A stretch of 28,683 bases of DNA from Enteropsectra breve (Eukaryota > Microsporidia), in the NCBI GenBank assembly GCA_024243835.1, contig JALPMN010000600.1, positions 1-28,683 on the forward strand, given 5' to 3'. Every line of letters begins with the position of its first letter. The first letter of the stretch is position 1. Positions 1 to 9,630 of this stretch are shown piece after piece. Below the pieces are notes generated by a model. The model saw only the letters and a program-made list of their open reading frames with translations. It ran no database searches and was not told the DNA's origin. A program made the translations under genes and the position numbers.

Positions 1-42
1 AAAAGAGAATTAGCTGAAATGTCAATAGAATTAGAGCTGTGA
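1..42 (+). CDS. possible 3' end of a gene entering from the left (partial)
   Basis: From the first base, frame 1 reads 13 codons (KRELAEMSIELEL) and then TGA at 40-42. The charged, helix-like composition would suit a protein C-terminus, and the following bases turn A/T-rich. Thirteen codons are far too few to identify a family or to exclude a chance open frame. If real, the gene runs toward REI1 tail to tail. Confidence 0.25.
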   Translation, partial: KRELAEMSIELEL

Positions 43-160
43 AATTTACTTTTAAGGAAGGAAAAATTAAGAAAAAAATTAAAAGGAATCCTATTCAGAC
101 TGGATCCTATTGGGCCGGTGACATTAATTGAAACCTTAGTAAAGATATTTTCGGAGTAAA

Positions 161-772
161 TTATTTTGCATGCGGCTTGTTTTTATAAGAATAGTTATTA
201 AACATGTTGCACTTGATGATATTGATCTTTTCCTGCTCTTCTAACTGCCCGAAATATCCATTTTTTTGGTTCTTTTTCGTTGTAGTTTTTGGCACGGCGA
301 AACTGGTTCCAAGTGCTCTGTTTGTCGGCAGAAGCCTCACGCCAGTCTCCAAATAGAGGGTACTGCCATCTGTGAAGCCTGTTCGATGCATGTTTCCTTC
401 CAAATGCTCAAACAGCTGCTTGCTGGATATAAATTTTTCATAGCACACATAGCACTGCATCTTCAAAATATATGTGATTTGCTCCCGGTCAAACCCGTGC
501 TCCATATAATGCTCTGGCGATTCTTTGTGCTCGCACAGCAAGCATGCTTTGTGTTTACTGCTTTTTTTGTTTGTTGTACTGACAGACACGGGCTTTTCAG
601 TTATATTGTGGTTAAGATCAATGCTAAAGTCGTCTGTACGGCTGTCACCCTCAAGCTCTTCCTGCTGCAGCGGAGGATATCCGTCTTTTTTCCTACGCAT
701 GTTTAGTGCATGTAGCTGAGACTTATAGTGCACGAAGTCGAGTGCAACTATTTCACATGTTGTACAGAACAT
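161..772 (-). CDS. REI1: REI1/ZNF622-like cytoplasmic 60S biogenesis factor (zinc finger)
   Basis: This 203-residue protein has three Cys/His finger-like segments. The first is a U1-type C2H2 finger at residues 3-21 (C3, C6, H15, H21), followed by a basic stretch RRKKDGYPPL that resembles the conserved region after the first finger of Rei1/ZNF622. A second CxxC finger with two histidines lies near residues 78-92 and a third (CYVC...H...H) near 107-129. It is followed by a LETGVRLLPTNRALG segment resembling the family's 'LPSGR.LG' signature. Rei1 acts late in cytoplasmic 60S maturation, helping recycle Arx1 and Alb1. The protein is about half the yeast length, with little left beyond the signature segment. 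The ATG at 772 lies 22 bases from an AAAATTTT block but lacks a CCC triplet. Family assignment is good; its role is inferred from the family. Confidence 0.8.
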   Translation of the reverse strand: MFCTTCEIVALDFVHYKSQLHALNMRRKKDGYPPLQQEELEGDSRTDDFSIDLNHNITEKPVSVSTTNKKSSKHKACLLCEHKESPEHYMEHGFDREQITYILKMQCYVCYEKFISSKQLFEHLEGNMHRTGFTDGSTLYLETGVRLLPTNRALGTSFAVPKTTTKKNQKNGYFGQLEEQEKINIIKCNMFNNYSYKNKPHAK

Positions 773-1385
773 TCTTACTGCGGTTACTTGAAATAAAATT
801 TTAAAACAATGAAATATTTTGATACAAAATATCGCAGTGTGAATAATACATTATAGGGCCATGGCTTCAATGTCTTGACTCCGTTGTAAATATTAGCGCG
901 ATAAAAAAATGATTATGTGCAGCAAAGGCCCTCTCTCCAAAATACTGAAAAAGAAAATTGGACTCGGAAGTATTTTTTAAATTTTCCAGTAGATAAGAAA
1001 CTCTTCATTGTTCAATGCCCGCAGAATTTAGAGATACATTCAAGTTGTATTTTTAGAATGTATTATACTTTATTAGCACTGGTATGATGCATCCTTATGA
1101 ATTTAATTTTCAACAATTAAATTATTTTGATCTTGCTGAGTGCAAATGACAGTGTGCTACCTGTGCTTTTAAAATCATAGAGACTCGATTTCTGGAAGAC
1201 TGCTTCAAGCTGTCAAATACAGATATGTAAAGTGAAATACAAACTGTGTTTGTAAGTTCCGCACTCAATATAACAAACAAAGCACATTTACATAACCTTG
1301 CGTATTATATGCTAAAATAAATTAAGGCAATTCGGAAAAAGATTAAGAAGTTAACTCAAAATATATTAAAGCTATATGTTTATAT
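773..1385. other. intergenic region, REI1 upstream / gamma-COP downstream
   Basis: About 0.6 kb, A/T-rich, without a credible reading frame. Apart from the REI1 signal it holds a 6-bp inverted pair, AGGGCC at 855-860 and GGCCCT at 927-932, in a locally GC-richer stretch (about 853-970). I see no tRNA-like T-loop and no gene. Confidence 0.6.
795..806 (-). promoter_or_regulatory. AAATTT-type upstream signal of REI1
   Basis: Read on the minus strand this is TTTTAAAATTTT, with 22 bases between it and the ATG at 772. It matches the A/T block seen before most other genes here. No CCC triplet lies between it and the ATG. Confidence 0.4.
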
Positions 1386-3623
1386 TTACTCAAAGATGTT
1401 CAACAACTTTTCGGTGAGATCGGTATCGTCACAGCTAAACACAGCATTTATATGGGAGCATTTCTTGTTTTTCTCCACGATATTGACTTTTATTGCAATA
1501 GCGGTCGTTCCATATTCTCCCATAAAATACATTTCAGACTTGTTCATGAATAGCTCCATGTTGACCATTTCTGCTATCCTGGCAGCTGATTCCTTTGCAT
1601 CGTATGGCAGCGAAAAGCTGGTTTCTTTTTTGGTTTCAGGAATTTTAATCTTCTTGGGCTGCACAAAGTCAAATGGCGTGATGGTAAATGGCAGAATCGA
1701 CAGTGAGTCAGTTTCTTCCTCTTCCGAATCATCTTCCATGCATACCTGATACTCCAGAATACCATTATAAATCTCATTCTCAACTGCAGGCACAATCAGT
1801 TCTTTTCTTGCGCTGTTGTTAATAAAGTCAGAAGATAGTACTGGAATTTCATATTCCTGGCTGGAGCTTTCGATTTTTAAAGAAGCCACATTAAAAACAA
1901 CACCTTTCTCAAACTGCTTGCTAATGCAAAAGTCAAAAATAATATTCCCGTCATTTCTAACAGTTTTCTGCAGCGTTATGGAAAATTCTTTGTGCTTTGG
2001 CATTATTTCTATTGAGCGGCACACCTTCAGCACTTCGCTTTGTGGTACCTCCGAAGGCGCAGCTTCTATCTGAATGCTCATGCTGCCCAGAACTGCATCC
2101 TTAAGCGCGCCCAGCTCGTCGATTTGAAATTGATTTCCACTGTTAGCATTGCAGCTCTGCCTTAAGAATTCAAAAATAGGCCATGTTTCTTTATCGCACA
2201 GTGATGCAATTCGATTGAAGAAAAACCCCTCTTCTGATGGATAGAACAGTTTCTGATTTCGTGTATGAAGCTCAAACAAGGTCTGCAGTGCTGCCTTTCG
2301 CACATGCAGATTGTCCAGGATCAGCCTGTTGAATATATGAATGATACTATTTGCACTGCAAAGATATCTGCCTAGTAGGCCAAGAATCGCAACAGTAATT
2401 TGATAGTGCTCTGAATCCTCCATATATTCACAGAAAAAATCCGTTATAGATTTTTGCCTAATGCTATTTTGCAGCAGCCTTTCAAATTTGAGTATTATGT
2501 ATCTTTTGAACCTGAGTTCTCCCTTTTCTGCAAATACCGCAAAAAGAAAATCGGTGAATGAATCCACTTTGCTCTCGCTTACTTGCTCAGAAGACATTAC
2601 CATGCTGCTGTCATGCTCTTTATAATAAAGTGATTCAATCGCATCCACTGCAAGCATCCTGTAGTGGGCTGAAAGGCTCCCAATAATTGGCTTTAGCTTA
2701 GAGGACAGTTTCCTGACTGTGTGCTCATTGCCGGTTTTCAGAAGCACTAGAATTGCAAGCATGGAGATTACTGTAGAGCTGCTTTTAACGAGATCCTCAA
2801 AAAGATTATTAAGTTCAGCAGCTTTTGCAGGAAACATTGCTGATATGTCACGCAATACTCTTAGCGCGGCAATTGTTTCGTGCTCTCTGCCGCTCACAAG
2901 CCCCTGGAGCGAGTGCACCGCTTTGTCAACGTAAAAAACACTTTCTTCAGGATTCATTTTTGATAGCGCTTTTGTTGCCTCTAGCAGCATATAGGGATCA
3001 GATGATACAAAAAGAAACGATGATATTTTTTCAAGATTGTCAGAAAGAAAGCTGTTCATTGCAGCCAGGCATGTGTAGTGATTAAGTGCTACGTGCTTTG
3101 CAAATCTGCATGCATAGTAGTCCGCTATTTTACCTGTTGGAGAATAGCTGAAGCTTAGCTTGGGAAGATACTCCGATGCAAGAACCACTGCACTTGTCTC
3201 GCTTGAAATCAGCCCTGGCTTTACATATTTTTCAAAATCATATCTCATTGCTGCGGGAATAATTGCATACAGCACGCGTAGCGCGATGCTTTTGATCTTC
3301 GGATTAACATTGCTGCTGTCTAGATCCTTTAATATGAAGTTCACAGCAAGAATGGCTGCTTTGCTTTGTCTGCTCAGCTCCAGCAGCGCCACGTAAATAT
3401 AGCTCTTTAAATACTCGTCCTTTGTAGTAAGCCCCTTGAGAATATGAATTACCATCTGTTTGATTGCATCTTCATGAAATTTCACATTCTGGATCGTGAA
3501 GAGAAGAGAATTTAGTGTTTTTATTGCCTCCCGTGGAATGACATCTGTGCTGTCGAATACCGAGCTAAGCTGCCTGATCGTTTCATCTGCAGGCGCAATT
3601 TTCAGGCTGTTCTTTGAACTCAT
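1386..3623 (-). CDS. SEC21: coatomer subunit gamma (gamma-COP)
   Basis: Gamma-COP is a large subunit of the COPI coat for Golgi-to-ER and intra-Golgi vesicles. Residues 1 to about 490 form an adaptin-type helical solenoid. Strong family landmarks are LLKTGNE (about 294-300), the FKRYIILKF segment near 372, and YMEDSE near 400. A low-complexity linker follows. From about 530 there is an appendage domain that includes an acidic stretch and the 'PFTITPFDFVQPKK' segment, which matches the gamma-COP ear. The 745 residues are shorter than the 870-935 usual in fungi and animals, but all regions are present. I place the start at the eighth codon of the longest frame because that ATG (3623) is immediately preceded by GCCCAC, matching the CCC signal of other genes here. 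The upstream ATG at 3644 remains possible. The gene is divergent from CPSF73. Confidence 0.93.
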   Translation of the reverse strand: MSSKNSLKIAPADETIRQLSSVFDSTDVIPREAIKTLNSLLFTIQNVKFHEDAIKQMVIHILKGLTTKDEYLKSYIYVALLELSRQSKAAILAVNFILKDLDSSNVNPKIKSIALRVLYAIIPAAMRYDFEKYVKPGLISSETSAVVLASEYLPKLSFSYSPTGKIADYYACRFAKHVALNHYTCLAAMNSFLSDNLEKISSFLFVSSDPYMLLEATKALSKMNPEESVFYVDKAVHSLQGLVSGREHETIAALRVLRDISAMFPAKAAELNNLFEDLVKSSSTVISMLAILVLLKTGNEHTVRKLSSKLKPIIGSLSAHYRMLAVDAIESLYYKEHDSSMVMSSEQVSESKVDSFTDFLFAVFAEKGELRFKRYIILKFERLLQNSIRQKSITDFFCEYMEDSEHYQITVAILGLLGRYLCSANSIIHIFNRLILDNLHVRKAALQTLFELHTRNQKLFYPSEEGFFFNRIASLCDKETWPIFEFLRQSCNANSGNQFQIDELGALKDAVLGSMSIQIEAAPSEVPQSEVLKVCRSIEIMPKHKEFSITLQKTVRNDGNIIFDFCISKQFEKGVVFNVASLKIESSSQEYEIPVLSSDFINNSARKELIVPAVENEIYNGILEYQVCMEDDSEEEETDSLSILPFTITPFDFVQPKKIKIPETKKETSFSLPYDAKESAARIAEMVNMELFMNKSEMYFMGEYGTTAIAIKVNIVEKNKKCSHINAVFSCDDTDLTEKLLNIFE

Positions 3624-3625
3624 GT

Positions 3626-3661
3626 GGGCGCAAACAAAATACATCTGAAATAAAAATTTTA
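3626..3661 (-). promoter_or_regulatory. AAATTT and CCC start signals of gamma-COP
   Basis: On the minus strand an AAAATTTTTA block (3651-3660) is followed by CCC (3628-3626), two bases before the ATG at 3623. The upstream in-frame ATG at 3644 lies between the two signals, so the CCC triplet favours the inner start. Confidence 0.5.
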
Positions 3662-3960
3662 TGACAGAAAATTTGCTTGCCGGAAGAATTCTGGTGCACT
3701 CTAATGGTGAATCGAGTCTATTGTTTTATTTTGTAATATCGAACTTACTAGCCAGCACTGAGCTGCAGCTATTATGGCAGAACGCTAATGCTGCATTCAA
3801 TTTGGTGTTAGGAAATCGCTTACTAGGCATATGCATGTATTCAGCATTTTATTCAGCATGATATACATCTTTCCTATACGTTGAATAAAGAAGAATGCTA
3901 TGAAAATATGAGCGAAAAGATCTTGTTTTTGAGAAGCGCCTATTTCATAGTTTGAAAGAT

Positions 3961-3983
3961 AAATTTTTAAAGAAAGCCCTCGC
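3961..3983 (+). promoter_or_regulatory. AAATTT and CCC start signals of CPSF73
   Basis: AAATTTTTAAA (3961-3971) is followed by CCC (3977-3979), four bases before the ATG at 3984. This is one of the clearest examples of the paired signal in the window. Confidence 0.55.
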
Positions 3984-5915
3984 ATGGAGCAGTGCAGTAC
4001 AATAGTATTAAAGCCACTCGGGGCAGGAAATGAAGTAGGAAGATCATGCATTCATCTAAAATATGGTGAAAAGGAGCTTCTTCTGGACTGTGGGGTGCAT
4101 CCAGCATTCACAGGCGTCTCGGCGCTGCCATTTCTGGATTTGGTCGACCTAAGCAAAATCAGCGCCATACTGGTGACCCACTTTCACTTGGACCATGCGG
4201 CAGCACTGCCTTTTTTGACTGAAAAGACTGCCTTTAAGGGAAAGGTGTACATGACACACCCAACGAAGGCGATATTGAAGTGGCTCCTAAATGACTACAT
4301 ACGCGTAATCAACAGCGCATCGGAGCAGGACTTTTATTCTGAAGAAGATCTGGCAAACTGCTACCAGAAAATAACCCCAATTGATTATCACGAGATGTTC
4401 GAAATAGAAGGCATAAAGGTGACTGCGCTTAATGCTGGGCATGTGCTGGGAGCAGCGATGTTTTTGATTGAAGTTGAAAATTCAAAGATTCTCTACACTG
4501 GAGACTTTTCTCGCGAAGAAGATCGGCATCTTAAGGGCGCAGAAAGCCCAGGCTGTGCACTGCATGCACTGATAACTGAATCCACGTACGGAGTGCAGTG
4601 CCACCTGCCGCGGGTTGAGCGTGAGGCACGGTTTACTTCAGTGGTTTCTGAAATTGTCGAGCGTGGCGGGCGCTGCTTGCTGCCAGTTTTTGCCCTTGGA
4701 CGGGCCCAGGAACTGCTTCTTATTTTAGAGGAGCACTGGAGAAGAAACGCACAGCTGCAAAATATTCCTATTTACTACGTTTCTGCACTCGCAAAGAAAT
4801 GCATGGGCGTTTATCAGACATACATCAACATGATGAACGACCGAATGCAGAAAATCTACCAGACACGAAATCCTTTCGATTTTGAGTATGTAAAGAACCT
4901 GAAAGATGCCGGTTCATTCAGAGACACAGGGCCATGCGTGATGATGGCCAGTCCCGGAATGCTTCAGAGCGGCTTCAGTCGGGAGCTCTTTGAAAAGTGG
5001 TGCACAAATGCAAAAAACGGCACTGTTCTTTCAGGCTACTCAGTGGAGGGCACACTGGCCAGAGAAATACTCAGCGAGCCCAGCGAAGTTGAAAGCACGC
5101 GCGGGAAGACACTGAAACTTAACATGTCTGTTGAGTACATTTCTTTTTCGGCACATGTCGACTTCATACAGAACAGTCAGTTTATTGAAGAATGCCAGCC
5201 ACAAAATGTGTTTTTCGTGCATGGAGAGGTAAATGAGATGATGAGACTAAAAAACACCATAGCCCAGAAAAACGAGAAAAATGGCATTCAAATGAACCTC
5301 TTCGCACTTAAGAACGGCGAGGAGGGGGCATTTCCTGTTGAAAAAACATGTGAAGCACAGCTTTATACCGAAAATACGGAGCAATTCGAGGCCTTGCTCA
5401 TCGCAGATGAAAACAAAAGGGTGTATGATGTGGAGCATTTAGAAGAAAGCGGCTTTCAAAAATATAAAATCTTTCACAAACAAAACATCCCCTTCAACAG
5501 CAAATTTGCACTCCTCAAGCACATCCTTGTCATGGAGTATGATGCGGTTCAAAATACAAGCGACAGTGCAAAACTGGATGTTGGTGGTATTCTGGTTGAG
5601 TATAAGGACGACACGGTGTTTCTGGAGTGGGAAAGCAGCTATGTGAAGGATGTTATCGCACTGGCGATAAACAAATCCATTGCAGACATTGGGGCCTCTG
5701 TTAAGGACATTAAAACAAGCAAAATGGGATATCTGGAAACAGTATGCAGTGTATTAAAAGAATATTACAAAAATGTTGAGCGCAGTGAAAGCGCAGTTGT
5801 TGTCACAATACACGGGAAGATTGTAAAAATAACTTCTAACGGTGTGGAAGGTGAGGACAAAGACATATCCGAGAAGATCGAGGATATTGTAAACAAGGTT
5901 AAACAGATATTCTGA
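3984..5915 (+). CDS. YSH1: pre-mRNA 3'-end processing endonuclease CPSF73/Ysh1
   Basis: The 643-residue protein is a metallo-beta-lactamase/beta-CASP nuclease, the enzyme that cuts pre-mRNA at the poly(A) site. Visible zinc ligands are D35 (LLDCG), the HFHLDH motif at 66-71, H153 (AGHVLGA) and D174 (TGDFS). The beta-CASP motifs follow: E199 (TESTYG), then SFSAHVDF and VHGE. GYSVEGTLAREILSEP matches the CPSF73 rather than the CPSF100 or Int11 version, and all metal ligands are intact, so it should be active. The C-terminal part (about 450-643) is divergent but of normal family length. The ATG at 3984 carries AAATTT and CCC signals, and the stop is TGA. AATAAA signals beside several stops here fit its job. 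Confidence 0.95.
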   Translation: MEQCSTIVLKPLGAGNEVGRSCIHLKYGEKELLLDCGVHPAFTGVSALPFLDLVDLSKISAILVTHFHLDHAAALPFLTEKTAFKGKVYMTHPTKAILKWLLNDYIRVINSASEQDFYSEEDLANCYQKITPIDYHEMFEIEGIKVTALNAGHVLGAAMFLIEVENSKILYTGDFSREEDRHLKGAESPGCALHALITESTYGVQCHLPRVEREARFTSVVSEIVERGGRCLLPVFALGRAQELLLILEEHWRRNAQLQNIPIYYVSALAKKCMGVYQTYINMMNDRMQKIYQTRNPFDFEYVKNLKDAGSFRDTGPCVMMASPGMLQSGFSRELFEKWCTNAKNGTVLSGYSVEGTLAREILSEPSEVESTRGKTLKLNMSVEYISFSAHVDFIQNSQFIEECQPQNVFFVHGEVNEMMRLKNTIAQKNEKNGIQMNLFALKNGEEGAFPVEKTCEAQLYTENTEQFEALLIADENKRVYDVEHLEESGFQKYKIFHKQNIPFNSKFALLKHILVMEYDAVQNTSDSAKLDVGGILVEYKDDTVFLEWESSYVKDVIALAINKSIADIGASVKDIKTSKMGYLETVCSVLKEYYKNVERSESAVVVTIHGKIVKITSNGVEGEDKDISEKIEDIVNKVKQIF

Positions 5916-6848
5916 ATAGAATGGCGATTGAGATGCCTATGCAAAGATTCTTTTCACAATGACAATATGCATTAATTTAAAAATATTTATTAAAATAGTT
6001 AATCATGTTCTAATTACACTGAATCTTTGATTTAAATAATATTCTGATTGAACAACAGTATTAGTCTTTTAGCGTGTAGAAAGAAAGTAGTGTGAGTGAA
6101 ATAAACAATATACACTGCATTATAAAGCTTTTGGGCATCCATATCATACACCTAGCATGACAAATATGTTTAGAAATGTTTTTATTTAGAACAAGTTTCA
6201 AAGTGTTTTTAGGCTTACTTCTTCCAATTTCTAATCTTGTCGGGATGCTCCTTTGAATCCTGTATTTTACGAGTGCTAACAAAGAAGACGTAAATAGAAA
6301 ACATAGCCAAGGACTTGCACTAATGCTTTGGGGACGGTTTTGTTTAGCATTTTAAACGAAATGTTTTCATCCTAATAGTTCTGCTTGCATTGTGAATATA
6401 AGATTTTGGCATTTCAAGACTATACTCGCTCTTGTGATGTGGTAAAACAGGCATTGCGTTCTTTCCTTGAGCTTAATACATCCATGTGCTTCTTGAACTT
6501 TTAAGAAACTAGTTTTTATTTACATATTAGCTTTTGACTGCACTTGCTCAATGTAGTAGACTCGTATTAAGTAAAATTCAATCCTTTTTGGTGAAATAAT
6601 TGCCTTATACTTAAGCATACACGACCGAACTGTTTTAAAATATTAATATTTCTGTAAGAATCTTACTTTGGGTTTCTTTATAGGGCAGGATTAAAATCAT
6701 CTGGCTTGTTTTGTTTCAAACAGTCTTGTTCAAATAAGACAAACTCAATGGTTTCCTTAAGCTTTTTAGTCAAAGGAAAGGAGTTTCATGCTGTAAAAGC
6801 TGTTTCACTTCAAAACGCGAAACTAAATGCAATGCCCATCCATGCACC
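5916..6848. other. intergenic region, CPSF73 downstream / kinesin upstream
   Basis: 0.93 kb of A/T-rich DNA. A 73-codon frame on the minus strand (6061-6282) begins with TTG, has no usable upstream ATG and shows no family resemblance. No RNA gene was recognised. The frame of the kinesin stays open upstream to a TAA at 6735-6737 without an ATG, and CCC occurs at 6835-6837, eleven bases before the kinesin ATG. Confidence 0.6.
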
Positions 6849-8264
6849 ATGGGCAAACAAATACAGGTTTATATACGACATAGACCTTCAGAAGAAAAGC
6901 CATTCTGGTCTAAAGAGCAGAATGCTCTTACCTATACCAAAAACTCGCAGATGTGCTCATACAACTGCTTTGAGTCGCTGTTTTTTACAGAGAACAACGC
7001 TGAGATTTATGATTTAAAAATAGGGTCAGCAATAAAAAACTTTAAGGTCGAACAAAACCTCACGATATTTGCCTATGGACAAACAGGAAGTGGAAAAACA
7101 TACACGATGATAGGAGACTCTGAGAACGGTATTATTCACCTGGCACTAAAGGACCTGCTGCCTGGCGAAATAACGCTGTCGTTTTTTGAGATATATAATG
7201 ACCGCGTGTATGATCTATGGTCAACAGAAGAGCTTTCGATATACTGCAAGGGGACAGAGACTCTCATCAATAACCTAGTTGCAGTGCCAGTAAAGACACT
7301 CGAGCAAGCATACGACTTTCTACGGGCCTGCGAGACGAATAGAAGCACAAGCATGACGGAATACAACATGCAGAGCTCAAGAAGCCACACGATATTTCAG
7401 ATACGTATTGGTAAAAAAATACTAACCTTCATAGATTTGGCCGGTAGCGAAAAAGCAAGTGCTAACGAAGAAAGACAAAAGGAGGGCAGCTATATAAACA
7501 GATCGCTGCTATCACTCGGAAAAGTAATAAACTGCATTAGTATTGGCGGGTTCGTTAACTACCGAGAATCAAAGCTTACACGAATACTGCAGCCATCATT
7601 TGTAAACAATGCTAGTCTGATTGCCTTTTGTATGATATCTCCGCATGAGGAATATTTGGAAGAGAGCATCAGCACACTGAAGTTCGCTGCACGGCTGGCG
7701 AATCTTGAGCTAAGAATGAAAAAAATAAAACTGAAGGAAGAAAACACTGAAAAAAAGGTAGTGCAACGGCCATGCAAACAAAAGACTATGCCCGCTAGGA
7801 AAAACATGCAGAACTTCAATATTCTTTTTGATAAAAGAAGAATCTCAGAGGCATCGCAGTCCGCCAAAGACCTGCCAAGCATGGAAACAAGTCTCGATGA
7901 AAGCCCTGCCGAGCAGCTGTCTCCAAAGGGGATCGCTTTTGAAAACATAAAACCCTATTCGGGCATAAAGCATTGTGATAATGAAAAAATAGTTGAGCTG
8001 CTCACAACTGAAGAAGTTGCGATGCATTCTGGCCACTCATATTTTTCTAGCGATGAGATGGGCACTGCCACATTTAGAGATATTTTGGGGATGTACGAAA
8101 AGCGAATATCGTCACTAGAATCGATGATTGCTGAGCTTCTCGACAAGTTTCCTAGTCGTCTGCAAAACGAAATTTTTGTTCTCGAGAAGGAAATGTTCGA
8201 TATGAAAAAGCAAATGATATACGATATCCTTGCAAAAGAAGAAACTCAGAACACCCATACATAG
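6849..8264 (+). CDS. kinesin with N-terminal motor (kinesin-7-like)
   Basis: A 471-residue microtubule motor. The motor fills residues 1 to about 290. It has the P-loop GQTGSGKT at 77-84, switch I SSRSH at 176-180, switch II DLAGSE at 196-201, the SYINRSLLSLGKVI helix, NYRESKLTRILQPS at 237-250 and the closing STLKFA at 275-280. All nucleotide-binding motifs are intact, so it should be an active ATPase. The 'NYRESKLTRIL' wording recalls the CENP-E/kinesin-7 group, but the tail is too short to prove this. A basic linker (about 285-320) and a low-complexity region lead to a predicted coiled coil near 415-465. The ATG at 6849 is the first in its open frame; it has a CCC nearby but no clear AAATTT block. 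It is convergent with the E2 gene. Confidence 0.92.
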   Translation: MGKQIQVYIRHRPSEEKPFWSKEQNALTYTKNSQMCSYNCFESLFFTENNAEIYDLKIGSAIKNFKVEQNLTIFAYGQTGSGKTYTMIGDSENGIIHLALKDLLPGEITLSFFEIYNDRVYDLWSTEELSIYCKGTETLINNLVAVPVKTLEQAYDFLRACETNRSTSMTEYNMQSSRSHTIFQIRIGKKILTFIDLAGSEKASANEERQKEGSYINRSLLSLGKVINCISIGGFVNYRESKLTRILQPSFVNNASLIAFCMISPHEEYLEESISTLKFAARLANLELRMKKIKLKEENTEKKVVQRPCKQKTMPARKNMQNFNILFDKRRISEASQSAKDLPSMETSLDESPAEQLSPKGIAFENIKPYSGIKHCDNEKIVELLTTEEVAMHSGHSYFSSDEMGTATFRDILGMYEKRISSLESMIAELLDKFPSRLQNEIFVLEKEMFDMKKQMIYDILAKEETQNTHT

Positions 8265-9106
8265 CAAGAGCACTTGCAGAGCGATGGATGGGTCTATTTA
8301 TAAAATGAAAAGATTGTGCAAATAAAATTTTATTATACTAATTTTGCCTGATGAAAATTTTACTCATTAGTTTCTCCGCTCTTCATTAGCTATTCCGTTT
8401 AATAGAGTATATTTCATGGACCGATGTTTAATATAAAAAACTTCAATCAGGAACGCTTACAGGAATAAATAATGTAAAAATATTCCATAGTCTGGCTGAT
8501 AGACATGGAAGAACTTTGATTTATTGCTAAGACTATGAAATTTAGATTATGCTAATAGAATTTTCGCGAGTTCTACTACTCATGTTTTTCAGAATGAACT
8601 TTTATTCTAATTTATATTATGCTTTACTAAGATATTGAGCTGCTAAAACATGGAATAAAATTTGAAAGACTTTCAGCCTGTGTATCCTGATGGAAATAAT
8701 TATCTTTGATTCAAAGATTTGACCACAGGGAAAGACTTTAAATGGTTTACTTACAAACATTTTTTCGAATAAAACAAAAGTATCTGATTTTGTAATTGTC
8801 ATACTGTGGAGATGCTTTTATTAAAAGGCTGTTGATTGACAAGAGTCTTCTTACTATCGTAACGCGAAAGTATCTGTTTGCTAAAGCATCAATTGAGAAT
8901 AAGGTGCACAATTTTGATGATATCTGTAACTTTGATCAATATAACGAAGCACAAATAAATCACAAATTTTATTATTTGATAGGGAAGCCTCAGAATGCCA
9001 GTGTCTTTCCAAAAGAAATCATACTCTTTGAATGATGCTGCAGATACCTCACAATTACTGTATTTAGTACAAACGCCACATTAAAATTCAAGGGAGCAAT
9101 ATTTAT
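8265..9106. other. convergent intergenic region, kinesin / E2
   Basis: 0.84 kb, A/T-rich. AATAAA occurs downstream of the kinesin stop near 8320. A 79-codon frame at 8796-9035 (+) starts with TTG right after a TAA, contains no internal ATG and resembles nothing I know, so I do not call it a gene. Nothing else is recognisable. Confidence 0.6.
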
Positions 9107-9107
9107 T
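9102..9107 (-). terminator. poly(A) signal AATAAA overlapping the E2 stop codon
   Basis: Minus strand AATAAA begins on the last A of the TAA stop at 9109-9107. The 3' untranslated region is therefore probably very short. Confidence 0.4.
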
Positions 9108-9607
9108 TATAGCGCTTCATGCCTTTCCTCCTCACTATGCTTGCCCATTGCATATCGTTTGGTCCATTCTTTGGCCAGTCTATCATATTCATCTTTGTTG
9201 TTTAAATACTTGTCAGCAGCCTCGCGGTTTAGAGGATCGTTTGGATTCGGGTCCATTAGCAGCGACACGATGGACAAAAGCACCTTGTCGATTGTCAGAG
9301 CCGGACTCCACTGGGTTTTTAGTATATCGAGACAAAGAAGCTTATTCAAGATATTGCAGTGATAAATTCTGGTTATAAATTCAATTTTAGGAGGGGCGAA
9401 TGGGTATCCCGGCGGGAATATAATCGAAAGTTTGAATACTCCGCCGTCGTACAGCGAGCCTGCAGGGCCAAGAATGACGGCCTGCCACTTATATACATCA
9501 CTGTCATCTATGGGGGAAGCACTTACATTTTGTGGCGGCTCTTTTGACATTATTGCAAGCTCCTTCAAAATTCTCTTGGTTGCTGATTGGTTTAAAGCCG
9601 GAGACAT
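9107..9607 (-). CDS. ubiquitin-conjugating enzyme E2, UBC4/5-UBE2E type
   Basis: A 166-residue E2 fold carrying ubiquitin from E1 to E3 or substrate. Family landmarks are ATKRILKEL (9-17), [10 protein letters not shown] (39-48), [12 protein letters not shown] (64-75), the catalytic cysteine C92 in LCLDIL, WSPALTI (100-106) and EWTKRYAM at 147-154. These fit the UBC4/UBC5/UBE2D and UBE2E groups. The HPN tripeptide reads H83-C84-N85. HCN is also found in UBE2E enzymes, so this alone is not odd. More unusual is the loop from N85 to C92: six residues instead of the usual seven, with the usual NG replaced by NK. A 12-residue acidic/basic tail follows the core. The ATG at 9607 has CCC and AAAATTTT signals. 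The E3 partners cannot be read from sequence. Confidence 0.92.
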   Translation of the reverse strand: MSPALNQSATKRILKELAIMSKEPPQNVSASPIDDSDVYKWQAVILGPAGSLYDGGVFKLSIIFPPGYPFAPPKIEFITRIYHCNILNKLLCLDILKTQWSPALTIDKVLLSIVSLLMDPNPNDPLNREAADKYLNNKDEYDRLAKEWTKRYAMGKHSEEERHEAL

Positions 9608-9610
9608 AAA

Positions 9611-9630
9611 GGGTTGCCAAGCAAAATTTT
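9611..9630 (-). promoter_or_regulatory. AAATTT and CCC start signals of the E2 gene
   Basis: On the minus strand AAAATTTT (9630-9623) is followed by CCC (9613-9611), three bases before the ATG at 9607. Confidence 0.5.

Larger units (their letters stand above)
3624..3983. other. divergent promoter region, gamma-COP / CPSF73
   Basis: 360 bases separate two outward-facing starts. It holds an AAATTT block at each end. The middle (about 3680-3900) is mixed sequence with no credible frame or RNA gene. An isolated GTTCGA on the minus strand (about 3745-3750) does not fold into a tRNA. Confidence 0.6.

Noticed and set aside
3735..3765. GTTCGA on the minus strand as a tRNA T-loop
   Set aside because: Neither a T-stem, an anticodon arm nor an acceptor stem can be formed around it.
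6061..6282. 73-codon frame (-) with a basic stretch that recalled ribosomal protein eL39
   Set aside because: It begins with TTG and the resemblance to eL39 fails beyond a few basic residues.
8796..9035. 79-codon open frame on the + strand between kinesin and E2
   Set aside because: It starts with TTG directly after a TAA, contains no ATG, has no start signal and resembles no family. Frames of this length occur by chance in A/T-rich gaps.
9356..9364. HCN in place of HPN in the E2 as a novelty
   Set aside because: UBE2E-type enzymes also have HCN, so only the shortened loop that follows is unusual.
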